Part shown: positions 1 to 9,887 of the stretch, piece by piece
How the letters are laid out: every line of letters starts with the position of its first letter
Numbering within the stretch: position 1 is the first letter of the stretch
The notes under the pieces: generated by a model
What the model was told of the DNA's origin: nothing
Databases searched by the model: none
What the model saw: only the letters and a program-made list of their open reading frames with translations
Program-made: the position numbers and the translations under genes
Assembly: GCA_025966225.1 (NCBI GenBank)
Contig: JAOPVI010000197.1
Coordinates: forward strand, 1-52,534
DNA: 52,534 nucleotides
Direction of reading: 5' to 3'
Origin: Mycobacterium sp.
Lineage (GTDB): Bacteria > Actinomycetota > Actinomycetes > Mycobacteriales > Mycobacteriaceae

Positions 1-1
1 C

Positions 2-766
2 GATGACAACGTTCGCGTCGTGATCCTCGGCGGCAACGGGCCGATGTTCTCCTCCGGCCACGACCTCGGATCGAAGCAAATGATGTCCGAGTACACGCCC
101 GGCCCGGATCAGCACCCCAGCTTCCGGGAGAACGGTGCCACTCGCGAGGGTGCCGAGAAGCTGCTGCTCCAGGAGTGGCACCACTTCTTCGAGAACACCC
201 GGCGGTGGCGAAACCTGCGCAAGATCACCGTCGCCCAGGTGCACGGCGATGTCTACGCCGCGGCGCTCATGATCATGTGGGCCTGCGACCTGATCGTCGC
301 CGCGGACAACACCACGTTCGCCGACGTCGTCGGAACCCGACTGGGCATGTGTGGTGTCGAATACTTCGCCCACCCATGGGAATTCGGGGCCCGTAAGACC
401 AAGGAGCTCATGCTCACCGGCGACTCCTTGTCCGTCGAGGAGGCCCACGCGCTCGGCATGGTCTCCAAGATCTTCCCCGCCGACGAACTGGCCGACAAGA
501 CGCTGGAGTTCGCCCGGCGCATCGCCAAGGTGCCGACCATGGCCGCACTGCTGATCAAGGAGTCGGTCAACCAGACGCAGGACAATCAGGGCTTCTACAA
601 CTCGCTGAACGCGTGCTTCACCATGCACCAGCTGAACCACAGCCACTGGGCCTGGGTACACGGCGGCGGCTTCCCGGTCGCCAACGAGACCGACGGGCTT
701 CCGAACTGGCGCGAGGCGCCGCCCGTGGTGCCCGCCGTCAAGGACAAGGTTCGCGCGGACGACTAG
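2..766 (+). CDS. Enoyl-CoA hydratase/isomerase family protein (5' end outside window)
   Basis: The reading frame is already open at the window edge, so the N-terminus lies outside; about 254 residues are visible. The crotonase fold is shown by the oxyanion-hole segment SSGHDLGSK near the left edge and by AQVHGDVYAAALMIMWACDL, followed by a helical C-terminal domain. Such enzymes hydrate or isomerise enoyl-CoA thioesters in beta-oxidation-like pathways in the cytosol. The loop that usually carries the catalytic glutamate reads DVVGTRLGM, so the exact reaction is uncertain. It converges with the flavoprotein gene that follows on the other strand, and its own operon lies upstream of the window. 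Confidence 0.85.
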   Translation, partial: DDNVRVVILGGNGPMFSSGHDLGSKQMMSEYTPGPDQHPSFRENGATREGAEKLLLQEWHHFFENTRRWRNLRKITVAQVHGDVYAAALMIMWACDLIVAADNTTFADVVGTRLGMCGVEYFAHPWEFGARKTKELMLTGDSLSVEEAHALGMVSKIFPADELADKTLEFARRIAKVPTMAALLIKESVNQTQDNQGFYNSLNACFTMHQLNHSHWAWVHGGGFPVANETDGLPNWREAPPVVPAVKDKVRADD

Positions 767-780
767 TCGTCAACGCGACA

Positions 781-812
781 GCGAGACTGAACTCACGCAA
801 CAGCTGTCTCGC
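781..812. terminator. Possible hairpin between convergent genes
   Basis: Arms GCGAGAC (781-787) and GTCTCGC (806-812) are a perfect 7-bp inverted repeat in the 84-base gap between two convergent genes. The loop is long (18 bases) and there is only a weak T-rich stretch after it. It could end transcription from either side. This is a weak call. Confidence 0.3.
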
Positions 813-850
813 ACTTTCGTTACCTGTGTTCAATCTCGACCCAACGTGGC

Positions 851-2449
851 TTAAGACGTCAGCGCGCGACCCGCCCGGTAACCGAACACCATTGCGGGGC
901 CGAGGGTTCCGCCCGCTCCGCCGTAGGCCTTGCCTGTGACTCCTGCCATTGCGTTGCCCGCGGCGTAGAGGCCGGGGATCGGCTCACCGCTGACGTGCAG
1001 CACCTGCCCGTCGGCATCGGTGCGAGGCCCACCCTTGGTGCCCATCGCCCCAACGGTCACCGGGACGGCGTAGTACGGCGCGGTGTCGACGGGTCCGAGC
1101 GTCTGCAGAGCCGGGGTGGCCGCGTTAGGGTCGCCCCAGTAGCCGTCGTAAGCGCTTGAGCCACGGCCGAAGTCGGGGTCGACCTCGTCCGCGACGTTGC
1201 GGTTCCAGGCCTCGACGGTGTGCGCGAGCCCCTCGGGGTCGATGCCGGTCTGCGTGCCCAGTTCGGTGAGGTCGGCCGACTTGCAGTACCAGTCGGGCGC
1301 CGGGCCATCGGGTTCGACGCCGAGGAAGCCGTACTTCTTGAGGTGCAGAGAGTCGAAGACGATCCACGCCGGGTCGTTGAGGTAGCCGAAGCGGGGGTCG
1401 AGGTGATGGAACGGACCCGCCATCGAGTTGTACTCACCGGCTTCGTTGAGGAACCGCTTGCCCGCGCGGTTGACGATGATGCTGCGCGGGCGCGTGCGCT
1501 CCAGTCGTACGCTGCGGCTGCGTTGATGCCCGTCGATGGTGTCTCCTGGCAGCTGCACGATCGGCACCCACCACGCCTCGCCCATGTTCGCGAGATCGGC
1601 GCCGTGTGCCATCGCCATCCGCAGTCCGTCGCCGGTGTTGTTCGGTGGCGAGACGGGGCCGTGCATGGGCCCGCGCAAGTACGCCTCGACGAGCGCCGGA
1701 TCCCATTCGAACCCGCCGGTGCCGAGCACCACCCCGCGTCGGGCGTGCACGCGAATATCCTTGCCGTCATAGCTGATTCGCACCCCGACGATACGGCCGT
1801 CGGACTCGATGAGTTCCCGAGCGCGGGCCTCGGTGGTCGGCACCACCCCGAGGTCCAGCAGGCCCTTGAGCAGTCCGGCGATCAGCGCGGTGCCCGCCAC
1901 GCAGTAGTCCCCGTCCATGTCGTCGGCGGACGCGTGGATGCGCGCGCGCGTCTCGGCGTCGATGCCGACGTTGCTGAAGTCCACCGGGAACGAGGTGATG
2001 CGGTCACTCCAGTCGCCCAGTCGCGCCAGGTCGAACGGTTTCGCGTTGTGCGACCGCCCGCCGCTGGGCCGTCCACCGGGGAGCTCGGGCTTGTAATCGG
2101 GGAAACCGGCGGCGATTTCGAACTGCAGTTCGCTGTGCGCCTCGACGAAGTCCAGCACGTCCGGCCCGGTGCGGACGAACGTCTCGACGAGTCCGGCATC
2201 CATCGCTCCGAGCGACTGCGCCGCGAGATACCGCATCGCGTCCTCGACCGTGAGCTCACCGTCGGGGGAGCGGTGATGTGCGGGGATCCATACGATCCCG
2301 CCGGAGACCGCTGTGGTCCCGCCCACGGTCGCGGCCTTCTCGTAGACCGCGACGGAGGCGCCGCCGACGGCTGCCGTCAGCGCTGCCGTCAGCCCCGCTG
2401 CGCCGGTTCCGAGTACGACGACGTCGAATTCTTGGTCCCAATTGGCCAC
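851..2449 (-). CDS. FAD-dependent oxidoreductase, 3-ketosteroid-delta1-dehydrogenase-like
   Basis: A 532-residue flavoprotein of the fumarate reductase/KstD family. The N-terminal dinucleotide motif VVLGTGAAGLTAAL (about residues 10-23) binds FAD, a VYEK acidic strand end follows, and the C-terminus has the family signature AYGGAGGTLGP near residue 508. Tyr-x3-Gly in that signature matches the spacing seen in ketosteroid dehydrogenases, and an NEAGEY segment resembles the second active-site tyrosine region. Family members desaturate a ring ketone or similar alicyclic substrate. It is 17 bases downstream of the IclR gene on the same strand, so the two may be co-transcribed. The substrate cannot be told from sequence; a second paralogue lies at 6798-8549. 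Confidence 0.82.
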   Translation of the reverse strand: MANWDQEFDVVVLGTGAAGLTAALTAAVGGASVAVYEKAATVGGTTAVSGGIVWIPAHHRSPDGELTVEDAMRYLAAQSLGAMDAGLVETFVRTGPDVLDFVEAHSELQFEIAAGFPDYKPELPGGRPSGGRSHNAKPFDLARLGDWSDRITSFPVDFSNVGIDAETRARIHASADDMDGDYCVAGTALIAGLLKGLLDLGVVPTTEARARELIESDGRIVGVRISYDGKDIRVHARRGVVLGTGGFEWDPALVEAYLRGPMHGPVSPPNNTGDGLRMAMAHGADLANMGEAWWVPIVQLPGDTIDGHQRSRSVRLERTRPRSIIVNRAGKRFLNEAGEYNSMAGPFHHLDPRFGYLNDPAWIVFDSLHLKKYGFLGVEPDGPAPDWYCKSADLTELGTQTGIDPEGLAHTVEAWNRNVADEVDPDFGRGSSAYDGYWGDPNAATPALQTLGPVDTAPYYAVPVTVGAMGTKGGPRTDADGQVLHVSGEPIPGLYAAGNAMAGVTGKAYGGAGGTLGPAMVFGYRAGRALTS

Positions 2450-2466
2450 TCTGCCAATCCCTTCCG

Positions 2467-3186
2467 CTAGCCGAGGATGTCAGACAGCCGCTTGGCGGCG
2501 GCGATGACCGCATCGCGGCCTTCGAGCAGCACGTCCTTGCGGTGTGAGATGAGGTTGATGCACGTGGGCGGCGATGGCGGCCTGCGTCGCACGGATACGG
2601 CCAGGCCGTAGGTGTCCGGCTCGACCTCGCCGTGAGTGATCACCCAGCCCTGCTCGCGAGTGAGTGGCACCAGGTCTCGTTCTCCGGGGCGCGGCGGCAT
2701 GCTGGCCAGCAGCGCGATGCCCGCCGAACCCCGATCGAGGGGGTATCGGCTGCCCTCGTGGAACGACAGTTGATAGAAGACGAGCGTCGGCACCATCACC
2801 GCGATCGCCACCTGCTGGTCGCCCTCTGCGACCAGCAGTGAGACCGTCGCGCCGAGGTCGTCGGCCAACGTGCGTAGCGTCGGCACGCTGAGTGCTCGCA
2901 GGTTGTTGTCGAACGACGCCCCGAGTACTGCCAGCGCGGCGGCCGGCCGGTACTTGCCGTCCTCGCCCTTCACCACGTAACGGGCCTGCGCGAGCGTCGA
3001 CAGCAGTCGATACGCGATGGTGCGGTGCACTCCGACGTGGTCGGCGACCTGTTGGGCGGTCATTCCCGACGGGGAACTGGACACGGCCTGCAGCGCCGAC
3101 AACCCCCTGGCCAGGGTCTGCGACCCCGCAGCGAGCCGGTCGGGGGTTGGGTCGACGGGGCTGCCGCTCTCCTTGACAGACGTCAT
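2467..3186 (-). CDS. IclR-family transcriptional regulator
   Basis: A 239-residue protein with an N-terminal winged helix-turn-helix (about residues 20-85, including GMTAQQVADHVGVHRTIAYR) followed by the IclR effector-binding domain. Members bind DNA as dimers or tetramers and respond to small aromatic or aliphatic acids. The gene is divergent from the mhp-like operon, with 111 bases to the preferred start of the hydrolase. Two palindromes lie between them, so it is the obvious candidate regulator of the ring-cleavage genes and of the flavoprotein behind it. Whether it activates or represses cannot be read from the sequence. Confidence 0.88.
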   Translation of the reverse strand: MTSVKESGSPVDPTPDRLAAGSQTLARGLSALQAVSSSPSGMTAQQVADHVGVHRTIAYRLLSTLAQARYVVKGEDGKYRPAAALAVLGASFDNNLRALSVPTLRTLADDLGATVSLLVAEGDQQVAIAVMVPTLVFYQLSFHEGSRYPLDRGSAGIALLASMPPRPGERDLVPLTREQGWVITHGEVEPDTYGLAVSVRRRPPSPPTCINLISHRKDVLLEGRDAVIAAAKRLSDILG

Positions 3187-3208
3187 CGCGAGAGTGATGC
3201 TCTATACA

Positions 3209-3239
3209 TAATGCACATTAGTGTGCGATATTAGCACAC
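3209..3239. promoter_or_regulatory. Candidate IclR operator: two adjacent inverted repeats
   Basis: TAATG-CA-CATTA (3209-3220) is followed directly by GTGTGC-N7-GCACAC (3221-3239). Both are perfect in the arms, and they sit in the AT-rich divergent gap between the IclR gene and the ring-cleavage operon. Position and symmetry fit a regulator-binding region. No IclR consensus was matched, so assignment to this regulator is inference. Confidence 0.5.
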
Positions 3240-3297
3240 AATGCTCGCGCGTAAAGAGAATGAGATTTCCATCACCGACGGCGAGAGGGGCCGAACG

Positions 3298-4161
3298 TTG
3301 GAGTTCGAGAGCGTCTGGAGTGACCTCCAGGGCGTCCCGTTCTCGCAGGGCTACCTCGACGCAGGTGGAGTGCGCACGCGCTATCTGCACGCCGGCGATG
3401 CGAGCAACCCGACGCTGGTGCTGCTCCACGGCTCCGGCGGTCATGCCGAGGCCTACGTCCGCAATCTCGAGTCCCACGCCGAGCACTTCTCGACGTGGTC
3501 GATCGACATGCTCGGCCACGGCTACACCGACAAGCCCGGCCATCCGCTCGAGATCGCGCACTACCTCGACCATCTGCTCGCCTTCTTCGACACCATCGGC
3601 GCCGACCGCGTCCACCTGTCCGGAGAGTCGCTTGGTGGCTGGGTGGCCGCGCGGGCCGCGTCCGACCACCCCGACCGCATCGACCGACTGGTGCTCAACA
3701 CCGCGGGTGGATCGCAGGCCGACCCCGAGGTGATGAAGCGGATCATCGCGCTGTCGATGGCTGCCGCGGAGAACCCGTCATGGGAGACCGTGCAGGCCCG
3801 CATCAAGTGGCTGATGGCCGACAAGTCCAAGGACTACGACGACATCGTCGCGAGTCGCCAACGCATCTACCGTCAGCCGGGTTTCGGCTCGGCGATGAGC
3901 GACATCATGGCACTGCAGGATCCCGAGATCCGCGCCCGAAATCTGCTGGGGCCGAAGGAATACGGTGCGATCAAGGCGTCGACGCTGGTGCTGTGGACCA
4001 GCGACGACCCCACTGCCGACGTCAGCGAGGGCAGCCGCATCGCGTCGATGATCCCCGGTGCGCGCTTCGAGGTGATGCCCGACTGTGGGCACTGGCCACA
4101 GTACGAGGACGCCAAGACGTTCAACGCCTTGCACATCGACTTCCTGCTGGACCGAGTGTGA
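3298..4161 (+). CDS. Alpha/beta hydrolase, meta-cleavage-product hydrolase type (MhpC-like)
   Basis: An alpha/beta hydrolase with the oxyanion segment HGSGGHAE, nucleophile elbow GESLGG (Ser about residue 111), an Asp near 236-237 in WTSDDP and His about 265 in DCGHWPQYE. With the TTG start at 3298 it has 287 residues, close to the usual MhpC length, and GAGAGGGG lies seven bases upstream. An in-frame ATG at 3241 gives 306 residues but abuts the palindrome and has no ribosome site. The family hydrolyses the C-C bond of ring-fission products. It stands first in the operon and its TGA overlaps the ATG of the MhpA-like gene by one base, which supports a role on the product of the dioxygenase two genes on. 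Confidence 0.85.
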   Translation: MEFESVWSDLQGVPFSQGYLDAGGVRTRYLHAGDASNPTLVLLHGSGGHAEAYVRNLESHAEHFSTWSIDMLGHGYTDKPGHPLEIAHYLDHLLAFFDTIGADRVHLSGESLGGWVAARAASDHPDRIDRLVLNTAGGSQADPEVMKRIIALSMAAAENPSWETVQARIKWLMADKSKDYDDIVASRQRIYRQPGFGSAMSDIMALQDPEIRARNLLGPKEYGAIKASTLVLWTSDDPTADVSEGSRIASMIPGARFEVMPDCGHWPQYEDAKTFNALHIDFLLDRV

Positions 4162-5912
4162 TGGGGCCCGCCTCGAAGGACACCGTGGACGTCCTGATCG
4201 TCGGCGCAGGTCCCGTTGGGCTAACGCTGGCCAATGTCCTTGGGCTACAAGGTGTTCGAACGCTGGTGGTCGACGAGCGCGACTCGCTGATCGACTATCC
4301 CCGCGGGGTCGGACTCGACGACGAGGCGTTGCGGACGTTCCAATCGATCGGTGTGGTCGAGCACGTGCTGCCGCACACCGTGCCCAACCAGATCCTACGG
4401 TTCTTCGACGGCAACCGGCGCCTCCTGGCCGAGATGGCCCCGCCCGATGCGCGTTTCGGCTGGCCCAAGCGCAACGGGTTCGTCCAGCCGATGGTCGACG
4501 CCGAACTGCTTCGCGGCCTGGAGCGGTTCGACTGCGTCGAAGTCAGTTGGAATGCCCGGATGGAGTCGTGCAAGCAGACCGCCGACGGCGTGACCGTCGA
4601 CATCGCGGATGCTCCGTCCGTCACCGCCCGCTATGTGGTCGGCTGCGACGGTGGGCGCAGTGTGACCCGCGGTCTGATGGGCGTGTCCTTCGAGGGCACC
4701 ACGTCCGCGACCCGCTGGCTGGTCATCGACGTCGCGACCGATCCGCTCGGTCACCCCAACAGCGAGGTCGGTGCCGACCCTGTCCGGCCGTACGCGTCCA
4801 TCTCGATCGCCCACGGAATCCGGCGCTTCGAGTTCATGATTCACGCCGACGAGACCGACGACCAGGTCGAGCAGCCGGACTTCATCACCCGGATGTTGAA
4901 GCCGTTCGTGCCGCACCCCGACCGTGTCGAGGTGATCCGCCACCGCGTCTACACCCACCACTCCCGGATCGCGGGCGCGTTCCGGAAGGGCAGGATGTTC
5001 GTCGCCGGTGACGCCGCGCACCTCATGCCGGTGTGGCAGGGCCAGGGCTACAACAGCGGCATCCGCGACTCGGCCAACCTGGGATGGAAGCTCGCGGCCG
5101 TCGTGACCGGGCAGGCGGGGGACGCGCTGCTGGACACCTATGATGTCGAGCGCCGCAAGCACGCCAGGGCGATGATCGATCTTTCGACGATGGTCGGCCG
5201 GGTCATCTCACCGACGAACCGTCGAGTTGCGACCTTGCGTGACGGCCTCATTCGGGCCGCGTCGGTGGTGCCGACGTTGAAGCGCTACGTGTTGGAGATG
5301 CGGTTCAAGCCGATGCCGCGCTACGACCAGGGTGCCGTAGCCCATCTCGGAGACGATCTGGCGCCTCGCTCGGCGACGTCGCCGACCGGCACGCTGTTCA
5401 TTCAGCCGCGCGTCGACACCAGGGCGGCTCAGAACATCCTGCTCGACGACGTGATCGGTCCCGGTTTCGCGGTACTGGCCTGGAACAACAACCCGCGCAA
5501 ACTACTTGGTGACGTCGCGTTCGCCAGGTGGAAGGCCTTGGGCGCGACGTTCGTATCGATGCGACCGCTCACGCAGTTGCAATGGACCGGGCACGACGAC
5601 GACGAGGTCACCATCGTCGGCGACCGCGCCGGTGCGTTGAAGGCGTTCTTCGACGGGCACGCCGAGTCCGTGCTGTTCGTTCGGCCCGACCGATGCATCG
5701 CGGGCGCGTGCATCGCGCAACTCGCACCCGAGCTGAGCGCAGCACTCTTCGACGTGCTCTGTCTGGCGAAGGGAGACGTCCACGAACTTGGTCTGACGGA
5801 AGGAGGGGAAGGTACCCATGACGGCGAAAGCAACCCGGACCTCGCTGGCGCTGTGCTGCATGTCGCACAGCCCACTGCTGAATCTGCCGGGACCGTCACC
5901 AGAGCTCCTTGA
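4161..5912 (+). CDS. mhpA: MhpA-like FAD-dependent aromatic hydroxylase (3-(3-hydroxyphenyl)propionate hydroxylase family)
   Basis: A 583-residue group A flavin monooxygenase. It shows the N-terminal FAD fold [12 protein letters not shown], the NADPH/FAD motif CDGGRS, and the GD motif in [20 protein letters not shown]. The region [10 protein letters not shown] and the later [14 protein letters not shown] closely resemble E. coli MhpA. It would hydroxylate a phenolic ring to a catechol using NAD(P)H and O2. The start overlaps the hydrolase stop. The C-terminus runs about 30 residues past the expected end and overlaps the next gene by 95 bases, which is unusual. The side chain of the true substrate is unknown. 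Confidence 0.9.
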   Translation: MGPASKDTVDVLIVGAGPVGLTLANVLGLQGVRTLVVDERDSLIDYPRGVGLDDEALRTFQSIGVVEHVLPHTVPNQILRFFDGNRRLLAEMAPPDARFGWPKRNGFVQPMVDAELLRGLERFDCVEVSWNARMESCKQTADGVTVDIADAPSVTARYVVGCDGGRSVTRGLMGVSFEGTTSATRWLVIDVATDPLGHPNSEVGADPVRPYASISIAHGIRRFEFMIHADETDDQVEQPDFITRMLKPFVPHPDRVEVIRHRVYTHHSRIAGAFRKGRMFVAGDAAHLMPVWQGQGYNSGIRDSANLGWKLAAVVTGQAGDALLDTYDVERRKHARAMIDLSTMVGRVISPTNRRVATLRDGLIRAASVVPTLKRYVLEMRFKPMPRYDQGAVAHLGDDLAPRSATSPTGTLFIQPRVDTRAAQNILLDDVIGPGFAVLAWNNNPRKLLGDVAFARWKALGATFVSMRPLTQLQWTGHDDDEVTIVGDRAGALKAFFDGHAESVLFVRPDRCIAGACIAQLAPELSAALFDVLCLAKGDVHELGLTEGGEGTHDGESNPDLAGAVLHVAQPTAESAGTVTRAP

Positions 5913-6801
5913 CGACATCGACTCTGCGTTGACGGACGCGCGCGAATTCGTGCACGAATTCGATCCCGAACTCGTGGTGATCTTCTCGCCCGATCACTAC
6001 AACGGATTCTTCTACCGGCTGATGCCGCCCTTCTGCATCGGTACTGCGGCGACCGGCGTCGGCGACTACGGCACCCATGCCGGCCCCCTCGCGATCCCCG
6101 CCGACCTTGCCACCGCATGCGCGGAGGCGGCGTGGGACGCCGGTGTCGACGTGGCGATCTCGTCGAGCATGGAGGTCGATCACGGCACCGTCCAACCGTT
6201 GGAGAGCCTGTTCGGCGCTGCCGATTCCGTACCGGTCGTTCCGATCTTCATCAACTCGGTGGCCACTCCGTTGGGGCCGATCAAACGCTCCAGGGCGCTC
6301 GGCGGTGCCGTTGGCGACTTCCTGGCGACGCTCGGCAAGCGCGTGCTGGTGATGGGATCCGGTGGGCTGTCTCATGATCCACCCGTGCCGACGTTGGCGA
6401 CCGCACCTCCGGCGGCCCTCGGTCGCATCGTGCACGGCGAAGCGATGTCCCCCGAGCAACGCGCCGCCCGCCAGACGGCGGTGATGGCCGCCGCGCACGA
6501 CTTCGCCCACGGTGCCAGCCGGTTGCAGCCGCTCAATCCCGATTGGGATCACGCGCTGCTCGAACTACTCGACACCAACCGCGTCGCCGACGTCGACGCA
6601 TGGTCGAACGAGTGGATCGCCGCTGAGGGGGGCAACTCTGCCCACGAAGTCCGCACGTGGATAGCTGCTTTCGCCGCGCTGGCCACTCAGGGTCGATACG
6701 AGACGGGTCAGCGCTACTACCGGCCTGCGCCCGAGTTGATCGCGGGCTTTGCGATCAGGACCGCGATGAGCGCTCGCGCGAAGAGCAGAGCACCACAGTG
6801 A
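5818..6801 (+). CDS. mhpB: Extradiol ring-cleavage dioxygenase, MhpB/LigB type
   Basis: A 327-residue class III extradiol dioxygenase. Conserved histidines are visible at about residues 17 (CMSHSPLL), 60 (FSPDHYNGF) and 122 ([11 protein letters not shown]), in the arrangement of MhpB (2,3-dihydroxyphenylpropionate 1,2-dioxygenase). It uses Fe(II) and O2 to open a catechol ring next to the two hydroxyls. A strong ribosome site (GGAAGGAGGGG) precedes the ATG, although that sequence lies inside mhpA. The last codons fall in a short repeat that recurs at 36.5 kb and encode the tail [11 protein letters not shown]. Its TGA overlaps the GTG of the following flavoprotein. Confidence 0.9.
   Translation: MTAKATRTSLALCCMSHSPLLNLPGPSPELLDDIDSALTDAREFVHEFDPELVVIFSPDHYNGFFYRLMPPFCIGTAATGVGDYGTHAGPLAIPADLATACAEAAWDAGVDVAISSSMEVDHGTVQPLESLFGAADSVPVVPIFINSVATPLGPIKRSRALGGAVGDFLATLGKRVLVMGSGGLSHDPPVPTLATAPPAALGRIVHGEAMSPEQRAARQTAVMAAAHDFAHGASRLQPLNPDWDHALLELLDTNRVADVDAWSNEWIAAEGGNSAHEVRTWIAAFAALATQGRYETGQRYYRPAPELIAGFAIRTAMSARAKSRAPQ
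6762..6788 (+). repeat. Single copy of a dispersed repeat at the end of mhpB
   Basis: This 27-base stretch (starting GCGATGAGCGCT and ending GAAGAGCAGA) differs by one base from the repeat unit found twice in tandem at 36543-36606. Here it forms the final coding codons of the dioxygenase. A third, unrelated genomic context was not seen in this window. Confidence 0.6.
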
Positions 6802-8549
6802 ACGAGCCCATCTTCGACCACGAAGTCGACGTACTTGTGGTCGGCTCTGGTGGCGGCGGGATGACGGCAGCACTGAAGGCCGACGCCGAGGGTCTCGACA
6901 CCCTGGTCGTCGAGAAGTCCGCTCAGTTCGGAGGTTCCACGGCGTTGTCTGGCGGCGGGATTTGGGTACCTGGTGCGCCGTCGCAACGCCGCGCGGGCTA
7001 CGTCCCCGCTCCGGACGACACGTTCGAATACCTCAAGCAGATCACCGACGGTGTGGTCAGCGATGCGCGGCTGCGGCAGTACGTCGGGGCCGCACCGGAG
7101 ATGATGGACTTCCTGGAGAAGTCGAGTTCGTGGTTCGAGTTCGTCTGGAAGCCCGGCTACGCCGACTACTACCCCGAACTGCCCGGCGGGTCCGAGCGAG
7201 GGAGCACCATCAACGTCCCCGAGCTCGACCTGCGCAAGCTTGGCGCCGAGGAACAGAACCTACTTACGCCGCTGGCGCTCGCGCCCAAGGGAATCTGGTT
7301 CGCGCCAAAGGATCTCCGGCTCTTCTACCAGGTGCGCCAGAACTGGCGGGGTAAGGCCGTTCTGGTCAAGCTCATCTGGCGGATTTTCCGCGCACGGGCG
7401 TTCGGAGAGCGGATGGCCGCCATCGGACAGTCGCTGATGGCCCGGATGCGGCTGGCGCTGAAGGACCACGGTGTCCCGTTGTGGCTGAACGCACCGATGA
7501 CCGAGCTGCTGACCGACGTTGACGGGAAGGTCGTCGGCGCCGTCATCGAGCGCGACGGAACCCCGCAACGCATCGGAACGCGCCGTGGTGTGATCCTGGC
7601 CGCGGGTGGCTTCGATCACGACATGGAGTGGCGCAGGCAACACCTGCCCGAGCTCGAGAAGGATTGGAGCTTCGGCAATCCCGCCGCCATGGGCGACGGG
7701 ATTCGCGCAGGGGAGAAGGTGGGTGCAGCCACCGACCTGCTCGACGAGGCCTGGTGGTTCCCCGCGATGTGCTGGCCCGACGGCAGGCTGCAATTCATGC
7801 TCAACGAGCGGATGATGCCGTCGCAGTTCGTCGTCAACGGTGACGGCAAGCGGTTCGTCAACGAGGCGGCGCCGTATATGGACTTCGCCCACGCGATGAT
7901 CCAAGGCCAGCGTTCCGGGGTCTCCCACATCCCGTGCTGGCTCGTCACCGACATCCGCTCGTTTCATCGCTACGTCGTCGGTGGGCACCTGCCGATTCCG
8001 AAGATTCCGTTCGCCCCCGTCCCAACCGGCTGGAAGGTTCCGAAGGCGTGGCTGGAGTCCGGGATCGTCAAGGAGGGCAACAGCTTCGAGGAGCTGGCGG
8101 CGGCCATCGGGGTGCCCGCGTCCAATCTCCGCGAGACTGCCGAGCGGTTCAACGAGTTGGCCCGCAACGGCCACGACGACGACTTCAACCGCGGCGACAG
8201 CGCGTACGACAACTATTACGGCGATCCCACGCTGCCGAACCCGAACCTTCATCCGATCGGTGCCCCGCCGTACTACGCGTTTCAGCTCATCCTCGGCGAT
8301 CTGGGCACTTCGGGCGGGTTGCGCACCGACGAGTACGCCAGAGTGCTTCGCGACGACGATTCGGTGATCGCAGGCCTCTACGCGACGGGCAACGTGACGG
8401 CCGCCGTCATGGGCCGCAGCTACGCGGGCGCAGGCGCCACCATCGGGCCCGCCATGACGTTCGGCTACGTGGCCGCCAAGCACATCGCCCAGACTCGAAT
8501 GATCAGCCCTACTACTGATTCCACGCTCGAGCCCACCGGAGGTAACTGA
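6798..8549 (+). CDS. FAD-dependent oxidoreductase, 3-ketosteroid-delta1-dehydrogenase-like
   Basis: With the GTG at 6798 overlapping the dioxygenase stop, the protein has 583 residues. The FAD fold [13 protein letters not shown] lies at about residues 13-25. The KstD-type features are [21 protein letters not shown] and the C-terminal [18 protein letters not shown], which preserves the tyrosine-containing signature of true ketosteroid dehydrogenases better than the paralogue at 851-2449. The expected reaction is removal of two hydrogens from a ring ketone or CoA-linked alicycle. Its place between a ring-cleavage dioxygenase and an LLM oxidoreductase suggests that it helps aromatise or desaturate the substrate ring. 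A longer in-frame start inside mhpB is unlikely. Confidence 0.85.
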   Translation: MNEPIFDHEVDVLVVGSGGGGMTAALKADAEGLDTLVVEKSAQFGGSTALSGGGIWVPGAPSQRRAGYVPAPDDTFEYLKQITDGVVSDARLRQYVGAAPEMMDFLEKSSSWFEFVWKPGYADYYPELPGGSERGSTINVPELDLRKLGAEEQNLLTPLALAPKGIWFAPKDLRLFYQVRQNWRGKAVLVKLIWRIFRARAFGERMAAIGQSLMARMRLALKDHGVPLWLNAPMTELLTDVDGKVVGAVIERDGTPQRIGTRRGVILAAGGFDHDMEWRRQHLPELEKDWSFGNPAAMGDGIRAGEKVGAATDLLDEAWWFPAMCWPDGRLQFMLNERMMPSQFVVNGDGKRFVNEAAPYMDFAHAMIQGQRSGVSHIPCWLVTDIRSFHRYVVGGHLPIPKIPFAPVPTGWKVPKAWLESGIVKEGNSFEELAAAIGVPASNLRETAERFNELARNGHDDDFNRGDSAYDNYYGDPTLPNPNLHPIGAPPYYAFQLILGDLGTSGGLRTDEYARVLRDDDSVIAGLYATGNVTAAVMGRSYAGAGATIGPAMTFGYVAAKHIAQTRMISPTTDSTLEPTGGN

Positions 8550-9883
8550 TGAAGATTTCGCTGTTCTACGAGTTTGCCCTGCCCCGGCCGTGGTCCGATG
8601 GTGACGAGCACGAGTTGTTCCAGGACGGCCTCGACGAGGTCGAACTGGCCGACAAGGCGGGGTTCTCTACGGTCTGGCTGACCGAGCATCACTTCCTCGA
8701 AGAGTATTGTCACTCCACCGCACCCGAGATGTTCCTGGCCGCAGCGAGCCAGCGCACCAAGGACATTCGGCTCGGGTTCGGGATCATGCACCTGCCGCCC
8801 GCCGTCAACCATCCGGCCCGCGTCGCGGAACGCATCTCGACCCTCGACCTGATCTCCAACGGGCGCGTCGAGTTCGGCACCGGTGAGTCATCGTCGGTTG
8901 GTGAGCTCGGTGGATTCAACATCGACCCGGCCGACAAGCGCGGCCAGTGGGAGGAAGCACTCGAGGTCGCCATCCGCTGCATGATCGAGGAGCCCTTCAC
9001 CGGCTTCAAGGGCCAGCACATCGAGATGCCCGCACGCAACGTCATCCCGAAGCCGATGCAGCGCCCGCATCCGCCGGTGTGGGTGGCCTGCACCCGGCCG
9101 TCTTCGGTGCAGATGGCGGCCCAGAAAGCCATCGGCGCACTGAGTTTCGCCTACACCGGCCCAGGGCCGCTGAAGGAGCGCGTCGACGGCTACTACAAGG
9201 AGCTCGCGGAGAACGGTTCGCCCGTCACCCCGGTGATGAACCCGAACATCCTCGCGATCGGCGGCGACCTGTCGATGATGGTGGCCAAGACCGACGAGCA
9301 GGCGGTGCAACGGCTCGGTGTCGGCGGCGGGTTCTTCTCGTTCGGCATCATGCACTACTACATGACCGGGATGCATACGCCGGGTCGCACCGGCGTCTGG
9401 GACCGCTACCTCGAAGAGGTCGACGCCGACCCGACGCTGGCATACGGCCCAGGCCGCGGCGCCATCGGATCCCCCGACACCGTGCGAGAGTTCCTGCGCG
9501 GCTACGAGGAGAGTGGCGTCGACGAGATCATTCTGCTGCTGAACCCGCGCAGCCACGAAGGCACCATGGAGTCCATCGAGTTGATGGGCAAGGAGGTGCT
9601 GCCCGAGTTCGTCGAGCGGGACGCGAAGCATGTCGCGGCGAAGGCCAAGCGACTCGAGCCGGTCCTCGAGAAGCTGGAGAACCGCCGGGAGGCGTCCTTC
9701 GCCCCCGGCTTCGACGAGAGCTACTCGTTCGGTGGGCTGCCGACCGGCCAGGGTGGAAAGTTCACGTCGAGTGAGATCCCCGAGGCCATGGCCGAGATCA
9801 ACGAAGGCCGCGTGCAGGCGGCGCAGCTGGAGAAGGAGCAGCGAGCTTTGAAAGACGGTGAAGCTCAGAAGGCCGGAGCCTGA
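8549..9883 (+). CDS. LLM-class flavin-dependent oxidoreductase
   Basis: A 444-residue luciferase-like TIM-barrel protein. Visible family features are the N-terminal FYEFALPRPW strand, TVWLTEHHF near residue 45, NHPARVAERISTLDL, and the flavin-binding region GRVEFGTGES. The barrel ends near residue 345, and a charged, probably helical C-terminal extension of about 100 residues follows. Such enzymes use FMNH2 or F420H2 for monooxygenation or hydride transfer. The ATG overlaps the previous TGA, with GGAGG upstream. The substrate is unknown; a Baeyer-Villiger-like or reductive step in the ring pathway is possible. Confidence 0.85.
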   Translation: MKISLFYEFALPRPWSDGDEHELFQDGLDEVELADKAGFSTVWLTEHHFLEEYCHSTAPEMFLAAASQRTKDIRLGFGIMHLPPAVNHPARVAERISTLDLISNGRVEFGTGESSSVGELGGFNIDPADKRGQWEEALEVAIRCMIEEPFTGFKGQHIEMPARNVIPKPMQRPHPPVWVACTRPSSVQMAAQKAIGALSFAYTGPGPLKERVDGYYKELAENGSPVTPVMNPNILAIGGDLSMMVAKTDEQAVQRLGVGGGFFSFGIMHYYMTGMHTPGRTGVWDRYLEEVDADPTLAYGPGRGAIGSPDTVREFLRGYEESGVDEIILLLNPRSHEGTMESIELMGKEVLPEFVERDAKHVAAKAKRLEPVLEKLENRREASFAPGFDESYSFGGLPTGQGGKFTSSEIPEAMAEINEGRVQAAQLEKEQRALKDGEAQKAGA

Positions 9884-9887
9884 TCCG

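Noticed and set aside
1220..2470. Long plus-strand open frame of about 416 codons antisense to the KstD-like gene
   Set aside because: Composition is Arg/Val/Gly/Asp-rich with no family motif; it is the mirror of a high-GC coding strand, and the opposite frame has clear FAD motifs.
3495..4160. N-terminal extension of 222 residues on MhpA in the frame inside the hydrolase gene
   Set aside because: Arg-rich shadow of the hydrolase; the MhpA fold starts 12 residues after ATG 4161.
6657..6797. N-terminal extension of 47 residues on the second KstD-like protein
   Set aside because: It lies wholly within mhpB and has no FAD-fold sequence; GTG 6798 at the start-stop overlap fits the FAD motif position.
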